Positions 18,114 to 27,044 of a DNA stretch of 64,000 bases are shown here, in pieces. The first letter of the stretch is position 1, and every line of letters starts with the position of its first letter. The translations under genes and the position numbers were made by a program. The notes under the pieces were generated by a model. That model did no database searches. It saw only the letters and a list, made by a program, of their open reading frames with translations, and was not told the origin of the DNA. This DNA comes from Aerococcus sp. (GTDB lineage: Bacteria > Bacillota > Bacilli > Lactobacillales > Aerococcaceae), in assembly GCA_030528285.1 (NCBI GenBank), contig JAUMZE010000001.1, positions 248,001 to 312,000 of the forward strand. The letters are read 5' to 3'.

Positions 18114-19439
18114 TTATTTATTGTTGTCTTCAATAATTTTCTTCGTGTCTGTCTGGAATTGTTCCATCGTTTGTTTCAGATCTTGGTTTTCAACCAACAT
18201 CTTGTCTTGGATCTTAGACCAGTTATCACGATATTCACCGGAGCCAACAAATTGAGCTTGGGAAGTCGCATATTCATTTTCTTTCGTTGCGGCTTCTGCT
18301 TGTGGGGTTTCCTTCAAGTAGTCTTGGTAAGATTTTTCAGCAACCCCTTTACGGTTAACAGGTACATAACCGGTCTTCGTTGCCCATTTTGCGGTGTTTT
18401 CAGGTTTCAAGAGGAAGTGCATGAACGCAACGGCACCCTTCTTCTGCTCATCAGAAGCAGATTTGAAGACTGCGAGGTCATTCCCAGCTAAGAGGGTCAT
18501 CTTTTCACCCTTGTTGTAAACTGGTAATTCTTGAGCAGACCAGTTCACATTATTTTCTTTAGCGGTTGGTGTGATATGTGCGAGCCCTGCGGAAGAACCG
18601 ATGTAGAGTGCGACTTCGCCACGACCAAATGGCCCTGACATGTAGCCGTCTTCACCAGCTGTCCGTGCCCAACCAGCGTCAATACCGTCTTTGATGAATT
18701 TCAATGGTTCCAAGGCTTTGTCACTCGCAAAGTCAACGTTCGAGAGGTCTTTCTTGATCCAATCTGCGCCATTTTGACGTGCCATGGTTTCTAATTCCAT
18801 GTCAATCGTCTTTTCCAAGCCCATTGCATAACGTTTGTCGCCTTTTGCTTTCATCTTTTCGCCAAGTGCTTTTACGTCATCCCAGGTCTTTGGTACATCC
18901 ACACCGTATTCTTTGAGGATATCGTCATTCACAAACATTACCCGAACCGATTTAGAGAAAGGCATAGCCATGGTCTTCCCTTTGTATTCCACACTCTGCA
19001 TGAAACCTGGGTAGATATCATCCAATTCTTCTTGGGTAAAACCATCGTCGCCTTTGAGAATGTCATCGAGCGGTGCGAGGAGTTGATTCTTCGTCCAATC
19101 AGGAATGTTGGATTGGGTAGCTTGAGACATGGTTGGTAAATCCTTCGACACACCCGCTGCCATGACTTTCTTGGTCAAGTCTGCGTAACTTCCTTGGTTC
19201 TGTTCGGTCACATGATATTTATTCTGTGATTCATTGAACTCTTTGGTGAGCTCGGTCAATGCTTCTTGGTGTGGGCCATTCATTGCATGCCAGAAAGTGA
19301 TTTCAACCGGTTTATTTGATTGGTTGTCACTTGATTTGGTTTGTTCACTGCTGTTCCCACTCCCGGAATTCGCACCACATGCAGTTAACATCAATCCACT
19401 GACTAACGCCACTAAACTCTTCTTGAATGTTTTGTTCAT
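18114..19439 (-). CDS. ABC transporter extracellular solute-binding lipoprotein, UgpB-like
   Basis: Substrate-binding lipoprotein of the importer encoded immediately upstream. The signal MNKTFKKSLVALVSGLMLTAC carries lipobox LTAC and is followed by a Ser/Asn-rich linker. 441 residues with EITFWHAMNGPHQEAL and the C-terminal QFVGSGEYRDNWSKIQDKML. It begins five bases after ugpE, in the same operon. The ligand is probably a glycerophospho compound by analogy with UgpB. The paralogue next door differs mainly in the linker and scattered positions, which could alter affinity or specificity. Confidence 0.9.
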   Translation of the reverse strand: MNKTFKKSLVALVSGLMLTACGANSGSGNSSEQTKSSDNQSNKPVEITFWHAMNGPHQEALTELTKEFNESQNKYHVTEQNQGSYADLTKKVMAAGVSKDLPTMSQATQSNIPDWTKNQLLAPLDDILKGDDGFTQEELDDIYPGFMQSVEYKGKTMAMPFSKSVRVMFVNDDILKEYGVDVPKTWDDVKALGEKMKAKGDKRYAMGLEKTIDMELETMARQNGADWIKKDLSNVDFASDKALEPLKFIKDGIDAGWARTAGEDGYMSGPFGRGEVALYIGSSAGLAHITPTAKENNVNWSAQELPVYNKGEKMTLLAGNDLAVFKSASDEQKKGAVAFMHFLLKPENTAKWATKTGYVPVNRKGVAEKSYQDYLKETPQAEAATKENEYATSQAQFVGSGEYRDNWSKIQDKMLVENQDLKQTMEQFQTDTKKIIEDNNK

Positions 19440-19444
19440 TATTG

Positions 19445-20266
19445 CTATCCTTTCGTACCTGTATTCGCAATGCCTTTTTTGATATTGTTTTGGAACACTA
19501 AATAGAAAATAATCATTGGAACAATCACAATGGTTGACGCGGCCATGAGTAACTCATAACGGGTCCCTGCTTCGGTGGTGAAGGCCTGCAGCCCTACTGG
19601 AAGGGTCCGCATGCTGGTATCGTTGGTGACTAACAATGGCCAGAGGAAGGCATTCCATGACCCAATCACCTTGAGGATCACCATCGTTACAATGGTTGAG
19701 CGACTCATCGGCACTAAAATCTGCCACAAAAACTTAAAATCACTACTGCCGTCGATCTTGGCTGCATAATACAACTCATCCGAAATGGACTGGAACCGTT
19801 GCCGGATCTGGAACACCGAGAAAGCACTCGCTAACCAAGGCACGATTAACGCCATGTAGGTATTAATCCAGCCTAACTGCGACAATGTTTCGAAGTTAGG
19901 AATCAATAATAATTCACCTGGCACCATCATCGTCCCTAAGATCGCCGTGAACAGGACATTCTTGCCATAGAAATTAAGCCGTGCAAAAGCAAAGGCCGCA
20001 AGAATCGCTGTCAAGGTCTCTCCGGTCGTACTTAAACCCGTTACGATCAAACTGTTCAGGAAGTATCTCCCAAACGGTGCTGCCTGCAGCGCCTCAAAGT
20101 AGTTCGAGATTTTTGGAGGAACCGGGAACCACACAGGAGGCATTGCCACTGCTTGACCAGCCGTCTTCAGAGAAGTTGCGATCATCCAATAGAACGGCAA
20201 AATCATTGTCAATGCACCAATCGTCAACAGTACATAGAATAGTATGGTCGTTTTTTTCACTCGCAT
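19445..20266 (-). CDS. Carbohydrate/glycerol-3-phosphate ABC transporter permease, UgpE-like
   Basis: One of two inner-membrane permeases of a CUT1-family importer. 273 residues, six predicted membrane segments, with the ATPase-contacting EAA loop YYAAKIDGSSDFKFLWQILVPMSRS near 185-210. It starts 11 bases after the partner permease gene. The UgpE type is judged from operon order (ATPase, UgpA-like, UgpE-like, binding protein) and sequence feel. Confidence 0.88.
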   Translation of the reverse strand: MRVKKTTILFYVLLTIGALTMILPFYWMIATSLKTAGQAVAMPPVWFPVPPKISNYFEALQAAPFGRYFLNSLIVTGLSTTGETLTAILAAFAFARLNFYGKNVLFTAILGTMMVPGELLLIPNFETLSQLGWINTYMALIVPWLASAFSVFQIRQRFQSISDELYYAAKIDGSSDFKFLWQILVPMSRSTIVTMVILKVIGSWNAFLWPLLVTNDTSMRTLPVGLQAFTTEAGTRYELLMAASTIVIVPMIIFYLVFQNNIKKGIANTGTKG

Positions 20267-20277
20267 CCAAACACCCC

Positions 20278-21174
20278 CTACTTGTAATGAATAAAGCGAC
20301 GGTTAAGCCAGAGCTGGATCAGGGTAAAGAGTAATACAATCCCAAAGAGGACGATCCCTGCCGCTGAGGCCGCGCCATAATCATATTCGGTGTAGAACTT
20401 CTGATAGAGGTAATACACCATCGTCACCATACTATTCGACGGTCCTGGTTGACCATTGAACAAAGCAAAGATTTCATCGAAAACTTTAAAGTTGCCGATT
20501 ACAGAGTTAACCCCAACTAAGAGGAGCGTTGGCCCTAATAGTGGGAGGGTGATGTTGGTAAAGCTCTGCCAGCGATTGGCCCCATCAATTTGGGCTGCTT
20601 TATAGTAGGTTTTATTGATGTTGTTAATGCCCACCAAGAAGAGTAAAATATTAAACCCTAAACTCTTCCAGATCGCCATAATAATCGCAGCAGGCATGGC
20701 CCAATGTGGATCCGTCAGCCATTGAATACCGTGGATCCCGAATAGGCCGAGAAAATAATTGATTAAACCGTAATTAGAGTGGTAGAGCCAGCGCCACACA
20801 ATTGAAATGGCCACCGTACTCGTTACGAAAGGTAGAAAATAAATGGATTGCAAAAATGATTGTAAGCGTCCAATCCCATTGATCAGTACCGCTAGTGCCA
20901 AGGAGAGCACGATCGATACTGGGGTCACGATGAACACATAAGTAAAGGTATTCTTCAGTGCTAAATAGAATTCAGGATCACTAAAGATCGTTTGAAAGTT
21001 TCCAAAGCCATAGCTCTGAGCCTGACCGGTAAAAATATCGTAGTTCTCATAGAAAGCCATTGCCAAGGATTTAACGATCGGATAGAAATTAAACACAACA
21101 ACGATGACTAGCATCGGAATCAAATAGAGAAAGGCTTGTCCGGTACGACGCCACGTGGGTGTTTCATTCATCAT
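20278..21174 (-). CDS. Carbohydrate/glycerol-3-phosphate ABC transporter permease, UgpA-like
   Basis: Second permease of the importer: 298 residues, six membrane segments, EAA loop YYKAAQIDGANRWQSFTNITLP near 195-216. Its start codon overlaps the ATPase stop in an ATGA arrangement (21171-21174), which indicates translational coupling. A second ATG follows immediately; the first is used here because of that overlap. Confidence 0.88.
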   Translation of the reverse strand: MMNETPTWRRTGQAFLYLIPMLVIVVVFNFYPIVKSLAMAFYENYDIFTGQAQSYGFGNFQTIFSDPEFYLALKNTFTYVFIVTPVSIVLSLALAVLINGIGRLQSFLQSIYFLPFVTSTVAISIVWRWLYHSNYGLINYFLGLFGIHGIQWLTDPHWAMPAAIIMAIWKSLGFNILLFLVGINNINKTYYKAAQIDGANRWQSFTNITLPLLGPTLLLVGVNSVIGNFKVFDEIFALFNGQPGPSNSMVTMVYYLYQKFYTEYDYGAASAAGIVLFGIVLLFTLIQLWLNRRFIHYK

Positions 21175-22217
21175 ACTAGTTTCACCCGCCGTCCTGCTTG
21201 ATCAAAACAAAGAAATTGTGCAGTGTCAACACCGAGATGGAGAGTATCTCCTACTTGGAAATCAACCGGCAAATCCGCAAGCCGTACGCGTTGACCGTCT
21301 TGGCGTTCGACTTCAACGTTACGTTCCTTACCAACAATCTCAATTTGTTTCACCAAACCACTGACCAAAGCCGTGTTCATATCGGTGCGTTCCCATACTT
21401 CTGGGCGAATACCGACCTGCGTCACTGCTTGATCCACCATTTGTTGATAGAGATCATTTGGCAAGGTGTCCTTCAAGGAGTCTAAGGCGAAAATATTGAT
21501 CTCTGGCGTGCCGAGGAACTGCGCCACGAAGAGATTTTCTGGATCTTCATAGAGGTGTTGTGGGTGGCTGGCTTGTTGGATCTTGCCGCTGTCTAATACC
21601 AACACCTTATCCGAAATCGATAGGGCTTCCGTTTGGTCGTGAGTCACGAAAACAGTGGTAATCCCGGTTTTCTGCTGGATCCGGCGAATTTCTTCACGCA
21701 TCTCCACCCGCAATTTGGCATCAAGGTTAGAGAGTGGTTCATCCATCAACAAGACGCTCGGTTTCTTAGCCAACGCACGCGCAATCGCGACACGTTGCTG
21801 CTGACCACCAGACAGCTGGCTTGGCTGTTTGTCCAGATGCTCACTCACCTGTACAAGATCAGCGAGTTCTTCCGCCCGTTTGTAGTGTTCTTCTTTCTTC
21901 ATCCCCGCCATCTTTAATGGAAAGCTGATATTATCGCGAACATTTAAATGCGGATAGAGCGCGTAGTTCTGGAAAACCATACCGACTTTACGTTTTACCG
22001 CATCCCAATTTGTCACCTCTTCATCATCGAAGAAAATCTGCCCACCTGTTGGAAAAATCAAGCCGGAAATAAGCATTAAAGTTGTTGATTTCCCACTTCC
22101 TGACGGTCCTAGAATCGATACAAGCTGATGGTCATCGATTTTGAAGTTGATATCATCCAAAATCATGCGCTCACCTTTCGCATATTGCATCGATACATTC
22201 TTAAACTGTACTTCCAC
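21171..22217 (-). CDS. ABC transporter ATP-binding protein, UgpC/MsmK-like
   Basis: Energises the CUT1 importer. 348 residues: Walker A GPSGSGKST (36-44), Q-loop VFQNYALYPH, signature LSGGQQQRVAIARAL, Walker B VLLMDEPLSNLD, switch His in VTHDQTEA and a C-terminal OB-fold regulatory domain (about 235-348, with IGIRPEVW). First gene of the operon, preceded by a leader of several hundred bases. Such ATPases can serve several CUT1 systems in lactic acid bacteria. Confidence 0.92.
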   Translation of the reverse strand: MEVQFKNVSMQYAKGERMILDDINFKIDDHQLVSILGPSGSGKSTTLMLISGLIFPTGGQIFFDDEEVTNWDAVKRKVGMVFQNYALYPHLNVRDNISFPLKMAGMKKEEHYKRAEELADLVQVSEHLDKQPSQLSGGQQQRVAIARALAKKPSVLLMDEPLSNLDAKLRVEMREEIRRIQQKTGITTVFVTHDQTEALSISDKVLVLDSGKIQQASHPQHLYEDPENLFVAQFLGTPEINIFALDSLKDTLPNDLYQQMVDQAVTQVGIRPEVWERTDMNTALVSGLVKQIEIVGKERNVEVERQDGQRVRLADLPVDFQVGDTLHLGVDTAQFLCFDQAGRRVKLV

Positions 22218-22766
22218 TATTTCCCTCCTCGGTCATTCATACGAAAACTCACAGTCATCACCAGTTTAACGTATTCCCCCGCGTTACGGTAGCTATTAAT
22301 CACGCTTTTAGCATGAAAACGCGCCTAATCTACGTCTTTCCTTCACTCAGATGGTTGATGGGAACGTCCGTGTTCGTTCTTGCTTTCGATTACAAGTGAA
22401 AACAGTACATTCTTGTTTATAAATGCTGTTGCTTTTTTGCAAAAGACGAACGCTGTGAAGATAGAGGTAAAACGTTTAACACCCGATATCACCACTGATT
22501 TACCAATGTGCGCTTTGCTAAATGTATGGGCTTTCTAGTGCCTTTATCAAGAAATAAACGCTACATTTTGTGGTGCGACTGTTTTTATTCATCACTCAAT
22601 CCCCAGATGTAGATATTTACCATTGCCTCCATTATAAACCTACTGCCACAAAAATTGCCATGAAAAAATAGCTTTTATTAAGATTGATTTCCCGAACATT
22701 ACCGATAGTGGGTACTCATTACTTTTAGCTTTTACTAAATCAACCATCTGCTGATTGCTACACACA
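22218..22766. promoter_or_regulatory. Long leader/promoter region of the ugpCAEB-like operon with a LacI-type palindrome
   Basis: About 550 bases without a gene. On the minus strand a possible promoter (TTTTGC, 17 bases, TATAAA) lies near 22410-22440. The palindrome GTAAAACGTTTAAC (22467-22480) is centred upstream of it and resembles the ACGT-centred operators of LacI-family regulators; it does not fit a full CcpA cre site. The rest shows nothing I can name. Confidence 0.4.
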
Positions 22767-22802
22767 AAAAAGACGCCCCAGCAATCACTGAGTCGCCTCT
22801 CA
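22767..22802 (-). terminator. Terminator of rpoE
   Basis: On the minus strand GAGGCGACTC pairs imperfectly with GGGGCGTCTT, followed by TTTTTT. Located about 25 bases past rpoE. Confidence 0.65.
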
Positions 22803-22828
22803 TTGGTTGTTAGGATGGCTGACGTTCG

Positions 22829-23515
22829 CTATTCGTCTTCGTCCTCATCGTCGTCGGTATCAATCCCATAATCATCGTCATCATCATTGATCACGGCTAA
22901 ATCTCCCTCTAGGCCATCTTCTAACCCGTCTTCTGGGAGATCATCATCATCACTATCACCGAGTTCTTCGAGATCTTGCTTGTAAGAACGCAATTCATCT
23001 TCATCCTCATCATCACTGTCATGATCATTGTCATCACGATCATTATCGAGGTCTTCGTTTTCTTCGTCTTCGTAATCGTCCTCGTCCAGATCCTCTTCAT
23101 CTTCGTATTCATCGTAGTCTTCGGGATCGTCCGCATTGTAGTCGATCATTTCATCTTCCCCATCTGCGAAGACATTGGTTTTACGACGGCGGGCCTTATG
23201 CTTGGATTTTAAATCATCATCATCCAGCGTCCCAACAATCGCTTCATTGATAGAGTCTACCGCATACCAGGAACGCAACCCCCACCGATTCTCACCGAGT
23301 GAGATAAAACTTCCATCACTGTTCAACTCTGTATAGAAGTCTGCCATGCGTTCTTCTAATTGCTGGTCACTCATCCCTAAGTAATCCTGAATCTCTTCCA
23401 ATAATTTGGTAAAGTCATGAACTTGATTTGTTTCAGCTAGGATTTCGTGAGCGACTTCGATCATAGAGAGCTCACTTTTATTTTGGTGATCTAAACGCTG
23501 TAAATTCACTGACAC
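22829..23515 (-). CDS. rpoE: DNA-directed RNA polymerase delta subunit
   Basis: Gram-positive RNA polymerase accessory subunit that reduces nonspecific DNA binding and increases recycling. The N-terminal folded HARE-HTH domain (about 1-95) includes MIEVAHEILAETNQVHDF and GSFISLGENRWGLRSWY. Beyond residue 110 is a long Asp/Glu-rich disordered tail that gives the protein a strongly negative charge. 228 residues is a little longer than many because of the tail. It is followed by its own terminator and preceded by DUF1934, a common neighbour in Lactobacillales. Confidence 0.95.
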   Translation of the reverse strand: MSVNLQRLDHQNKSELSMIEVAHEILAETNQVHDFTKLLEEIQDYLGMSDQQLEERMADFYTELNSDGSFISLGENRWGLRSWYAVDSINEAIVGTLDDDDLKSKHKARRRKTNVFADGEDEMIDYNADDPEDYDEYEDEEDLDEDDYEDEENEDLDNDRDDNDHDSDDEDEDELRSYKQDLEELGDSDDDDLPEDGLEDGLEGDLAVINDDDDDYGIDTDDDEDEDE

Positions 23516-23566
23516 AGCCTTCCTTTCCGCATTCGTCTAATTAAACTCCCTACCATTCTACACTAG

Positions 23567-24010
23567 TCACGACTGATATTTCAATTCTAATCCGTATTCT
23601 CCTAACACCTCGCCCGCGGGATTAGTGAGGGTATAGACACAGTGAATGCTCCCCTCACCTGGCTGGTCCTCCACATGGTTGAACTGATTCACCTGAGCCA
23701 CCAGTTCAATCTGATAACCCTCACTCAACTGGTAATGCACCTGATTCTCGCCACTTGTGAGGAGGGGCAGCTGACTGACGAGGGCTTTACTCTTGCGCCG
23801 AATCACGAGACCGTCCCCCGGGATAATCTTCACCCGAACAGAGACGGCTTCTCCTTCTTGTTCTTCCTCATATTCAAGGTAGAGGGCTTTTTGCATCTGG
23901 TAATATTGCCCACTGACTTCAAAATCAATGGTGTTCTTTTCCCCATCCTGCGTGATTTCATTATGTCCCTGGATGGTGATCGGCTGGGGCTTCATGAATT
24001 CTCTTGACAC
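23567..24010 (-). CDS. DUF1934 (YwiB-like) beta-barrel protein
   Basis: A small cytoplasmic protein of the calycin-like DUF1934 family, function unknown. Recognisable pieces are ITIQGHNEITQDGEKNTIDFEVSG at the start, a central YLEYEEEQEGE and a C-terminus GEVLGEYGLELKYQS. I prefer a GTG start at 24010: AGAGAGG lies eight bases before it, while the ATG at 24019 is part of the same ribosome-binding sequence (AGAGGATG) and is too close. A further ATG at 23995 (MKPQPITIQG) is possible. About 147 residues. It lies between the rpoE and lipL-ywfO genes, a conserved neighbourhood. Confidence 0.82.
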   Translation of the reverse strand: MSREFMKPQPITIQGHNEITQDGEKNTIDFEVSGQYYQMQKALYLEYEEEQEGEAVSVRVKIIPGDGLVIRRKSKALVSQLPLLTSGENQVHYQLSEGYQIELVAQVNQFNHVEDQPGEGSIHCVYTLTNPAGEVLGEYGLELKYQS

Positions 24011-24058
24011 TGAATTCATCCTCTCTGTGGTATTTAACTGCTTTTAATAGTTATCTGC

Positions 24059-24110
24059 TCATTTTGATTAGTAAGTGGTGTTTCCTTGCTTCATTTTGAT
24101 TGGTGAGCGG
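24059..24110. repeat. Two 20-bp direct repeats 32 bp apart
   Basis: TCATTTTGATTAGTAAGTGG (24059-24078) and TCATTTTGATTGGTGAGCGG (24091-24110) differ at three positions, all transitions. They lie in the 230-base divergent region between the DUF1934 and lipL-like genes. The spacing of about three helical turns could suit a dimeric regulator, or the repeat may be a chance local duplication. Confidence 0.5.
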
Positions 24111-24240
24111 CCTTCTCTTTGATTCGCTGCGTGGGTTATGTGATTCGTTACTTTTAGCATAAAATCAGTCACATTCGTTCAGTTCCACGCCTCATCTATG
24201 CTATACTAAACGCGCTTAATATGGAAAGGATTACAATCGA

Positions 24241-25083
24241 ATGTTACTGGAAGACTATATCGACACCAACAACGACGAGTATGCCTTTGGGGTGATGACT
24301 CATTTTGAAACCACGGATACCATCCAATCAACCTTTGCGAAAGATGATACGATTCTCCACCAGATGAATACGGGGGAATTCCCGTTCCCAGCAGCACTTC
24401 ATTTCTGGCCCACTGATCCGGTCGTTTTTCTCGGGATGCAAGATACCCGCCTCCCCTATTTCGAAGCCGGGGTTGATGAACTCGAGCAGTCGGGATATAC
24501 GCCGGTTGTTCGTCCTGCGGGGGGGCTCGCAGTGGTGGGCGACCCGCTCGTCATCAATTTTACTCTGTTGTTTCATGCAACTGAGCAGAAACCGAGCATC
24601 AATGCCGCCTACCAAATCATCGTGGACCTCCTCAATGCTCTCGTCAAACCCTATCACGAAGAATTTATAGCAGGTGAGGTCGAGACATCCTACTGCCCAG
24701 GCAAGTACGATCTGAGCCTCCACGGTAAGAAAATCGCGGGACTCGCTCAACGTCGGGTAGGAGATGCCATTGGGTTGTATGTATATCTCTCACTGAGTGG
24801 CGATCAACAAAAGCGGGGCCATTTGATCCGCCAGTTCTACCAAACCGGGCTCCAAGGTGAAGAAACTAAAATTCACTATCCAGATGTGGATCCCTCCAGT
24901 ATGGCGAATCTCAGTTTTACCCTGCCCCATTTAGGCACGGTGGAAAATTTCTCTTCAGCACTCTTAGCCACCTACCAAGCACTCGATGATGTCACACTCA
25001 TTCCGTTCCAATTAACACCGGAAATGATGACGCCCCATCTCGAAGCCATGAAACGCCGCAATGAACGCCTCAGCCATGAATGA
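24241..25083 (+). CDS. Lipoate/octanoyl transferase, LipL-like
   Basis: A 280-residue protein of the biotin/lipoate ligase fold. The family motifs RPAGGLAVVGDPLVINFTL (substrate loop, near 96-114), SYCPGKYDLSLHGKKIAGLAQRR (catalytic Cys and Lys, near 142-165) and the C-terminal TPEMMTPHLEAMKRRN match the LipL/YwfL type, which transfers octanoyl or lipoyl groups from GcvH to E2 subunits. A LipM- or LplA-like activity cannot be excluded. The preceding bases GAAAGGATTACAATCG supply a ribosome-binding site. It is followed directly by the YwfO-like gene. Its presence implies that lipoylated proteins exist elsewhere, since the E2 in this window is broken. Confidence 0.82.
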   Translation: MLLEDYIDTNNDEYAFGVMTHFETTDTIQSTFAKDDTILHQMNTGEFPFPAALHFWPTDPVVFLGMQDTRLPYFEAGVDELEQSGYTPVVRPAGGLAVVGDPLVINFTLLFHATEQKPSINAAYQIIVDLLNALVKPYHEEFIAGEVETSYCPGKYDLSLHGKKIAGLAQRRVGDAIGLYVYLSLSGDQQKRGHLIRQFYQTGLQGEETKIHYPDVDPSSMANLSFTLPHLGTVENFSSALLATYQALDDVTLIPFQLTPEMMTPHLEAMKRRNERLSHE

Positions 25084-25123
25084 TCAACCTCTCACTGTCG
25101 GGAGGTTTAGAAAGGAACTGTTG

Positions 25124-26488
25124 ATGTTAATTGATCCAAACTATGGTCGTATCCCTGAAAAGGTCTTTCGCGACCCCGTCCATAACTACATCCATATTGA
25201 ACATCAAACCATTCTCGATTTGATTAATACCAAGGAATTTCAGCGTTTGCGCCGGGTGAAACAGCTCGGGCCCAACAGTTTTTCCTTCCACGGAGCCGTT
25301 CACAATCGGTTTGGACACTGCCTCGGTGTTTATGAAGTGGCGCGCCGAATTTCTGATAATTTCCAGCGCAATTATCCTTCCCAAGCACCGAATGACGGAC
25401 TCTGGGATGATCATGAACGGCTCGTCACGCTCTGTGCGGCCCTCCTCCATGATATTGGACACGGAGCTTTTTCACATACATTCGAGAAGATTTTCGATAC
25501 GGACCACGAGGCGATTACGCGTGAAATTATTTTAAATGAAGCGACTGAAGTTCACAAGGTACTCGCTCAGGTCAACGCACAATTTCCCAATGACGTAGCT
25601 GCAGTGATCAATCACACCTATCCGAACCTTCAAGTGGTGCAATTAATCTCTAGCCAATGCGATGCGGATCGAATGGATTACCTCCTGCGCGATTCCTATT
25701 ACACGGGGGTTAACTATGGAACCTTTGATATGACACGGATCCTGCGCACCATGCGGCCGTACCAAGGCGGGATTATCTTCCGTTATGCGGGGATGCATGC
25801 GGTCGAGGACTACATTGTGAGCCGCTACCAGATGTACATGCAAGTTTACTTCCATCCTGCGTCCCGTGCGATGGAAGTCATTCTCAACCGCCTCCTCGCT
25901 CGTGCTCGCGACCTCTTCAGTGCCCATCCGGAATTCTTTGAGCGTTATTCCCCATTCTTGGTGCCGTTCTTCGAGAATGAGTGGACACTTATGGATTATC
26001 TCAAACTAGACGACGGTGTGATGGAGACGTATTTCCAGCAGTGGATCAGCGAGAGTGACGATGCGATTCTCATTGACCTGGCGAACCGCTTCATCAACCG
26101 TAAACCGTTCAAATCAGTTATTTATGACCGTGAAAAGCAACAATCAACCGTCCAGTTGCTCAAGGAAAAGATCGCTGAACTGGGGTATGATATTCGCTAT
26201 TATGTCGCGGATAACAGTAGCTATGATCTCCCATATGACCTCTACCGACCAACTCAGGAGAAACCGCGCACGCAGATCGAACTCATTGAAAAAGATGGCA
26301 CCTGTAACGAACTCTCCAAAGCCAGTCCCCTGATTCAAGCTTTCACCGGGCAGGAACTCGGAGACGAACGGATTTTCTTCCCGAACGAGTTGTATCCAGG
26401 CAAGAACCACGACCATATCAGTCTGTTTGAGCCCGTACTCCAGGACATCCACAAAATGACCCGTGCTGGTAAATTGCGGGAGCACTAA
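25124..26488 (+). CDS. HD-domain phosphohydrolase, YwfO/EF1143-like dNTP triphosphohydrolase
   Basis: A 454-residue HD-superfamily metal-dependent hydrolase. The start is the ATG at 25124 (MLIDPNYGRIPEKVF) behind GAAAGGAACTG; the longer frame beginning at 25061 overlaps lipL. Motifs: VHNRFGHCLGVYEVARRI, the HD pair HDIGHGAFSHTFEK, and SSQCDADRMDYLLRDSYYTGVNYG, all typical of dGTPase-like proteins. The enterococcal homologue EF1143 is a dNTP triphosphohydrolase, so a role in nucleotide-pool control is likely. The C-terminal 150 residues are specific to the YwfO group. Linked to lipL, DUF1934 and rpoE. Confidence 0.88.
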   Translation: MLIDPNYGRIPEKVFRDPVHNYIHIEHQTILDLINTKEFQRLRRVKQLGPNSFSFHGAVHNRFGHCLGVYEVARRISDNFQRNYPSQAPNDGLWDDHERLVTLCAALLHDIGHGAFSHTFEKIFDTDHEAITREIILNEATEVHKVLAQVNAQFPNDVAAVINHTYPNLQVVQLISSQCDADRMDYLLRDSYYTGVNYGTFDMTRILRTMRPYQGGIIFRYAGMHAVEDYIVSRYQMYMQVYFHPASRAMEVILNRLLARARDLFSAHPEFFERYSPFLVPFFENEWTLMDYLKLDDGVMETYFQQWISESDDAILIDLANRFINRKPFKSVIYDREKQQSTVQLLKEKIAELGYDIRYYVADNSSYDLPYDLYRPTQEKPRTQIELIEKDGTCNELSKASPLIQAFTGQELGDERIFFPNELYPGKNHDHISLFEPVLQDIHKMTRAGKLREH

Positions 26489-26497
26489 GCACACCAC

Positions 26498-26545
26498 AAA
26501 ATACCCGTCAGTCTGCATTTGTAATGGCGACTGACGGGCTCTTTG
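26498..26545. terminator. Bidirectional terminator
   Basis: A perfect ten-base stem (CCCGTCAGTC with GACTGACGGG) with a 15-base loop lies between the convergent HD-hydrolase gene and the gene at 26556. Short T-runs lie on both sides. Confidence 0.75.
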
Positions 26546-26555
26546 TACCTACCTT

Positions 26556-27005
26556 TTATTTTGTTTGGTTGAGATAATCCTGATAGAGAGCACTTAACCG
26601 TTCTTGGCTTTCGGGAAATGCCTCATTAATACGCGTTACCAATGTTTCATATTGAGCAGGGAGGGTTTTCTGCATCCGTTTCAGGGTGAGTTTTCCAAAC
26701 ATATAAAAGACACTATCCACCACCAAATAATGGAAACCCCCGAGCACATGGAGATCTTTTGTTAATAATAAATCTAGGATCTCTCGTTTGCGTCGGTCAT
26801 TCAGATTACCGGTGGGATCTTCGCCAAAGAGGGTGAGCGCGAGACGCAATCCCAATTCCTGTTGGTCATCCCCGATCCATTCACTCACTTCCGCTGCAGT
26901 AATCCCCTTCTCCTTCAACTGCAGGGCAAACTGGAGCTGGCGATCGGGATCGTCCATCCCTTGGAAAATAAATTGCGCATCCATACGATCTTCTAAGGAA
27001 ATCAT
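26556..27005 (-). CDS. Uncharacterised helical protein downstream of the MoxR-VWA pair
   Basis: 149 residues, starting MISLEDRMDAQFIFQG behind AAGGATATGAGAGGTA. Largely alpha-helical by composition, with no membrane segment and no recognisable catalytic motif; the QLQFALQLKEKGITAAEVSEWIG stretch resembles a small helical-bundle domain. I do not recognise the family. It lies 40 bases after the VWA gene in the same direction and probably belongs to that operon, which suggests a role as an adaptor or substrate of the MoxR-VWA module. Confidence 0.65.
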   Translation of the reverse strand: MISLEDRMDAQFIFQGMDDPDRQLQFALQLKEKGITAAEVSEWIGDDQQELGLRLALTLFGEDPTGNLNDRRKREILDLLLTKDLHVLGGFHYLVVDSVFYMFGKLTLKRMQKTLPAQYETLVTRINEAFPESQERLSALYQDYLNQTK

Positions 27006-27044
27006 TACCTCTCATATCCTTTCTTACAGAGCCTCTGTTTCAGC

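Noticed and set aside
22836-23136. GAT/GAC-rich tract at the end of rpoE as a DNA repeat array
   Set aside because: It simply encodes the acidic tail typical of the RNA polymerase delta subunit.
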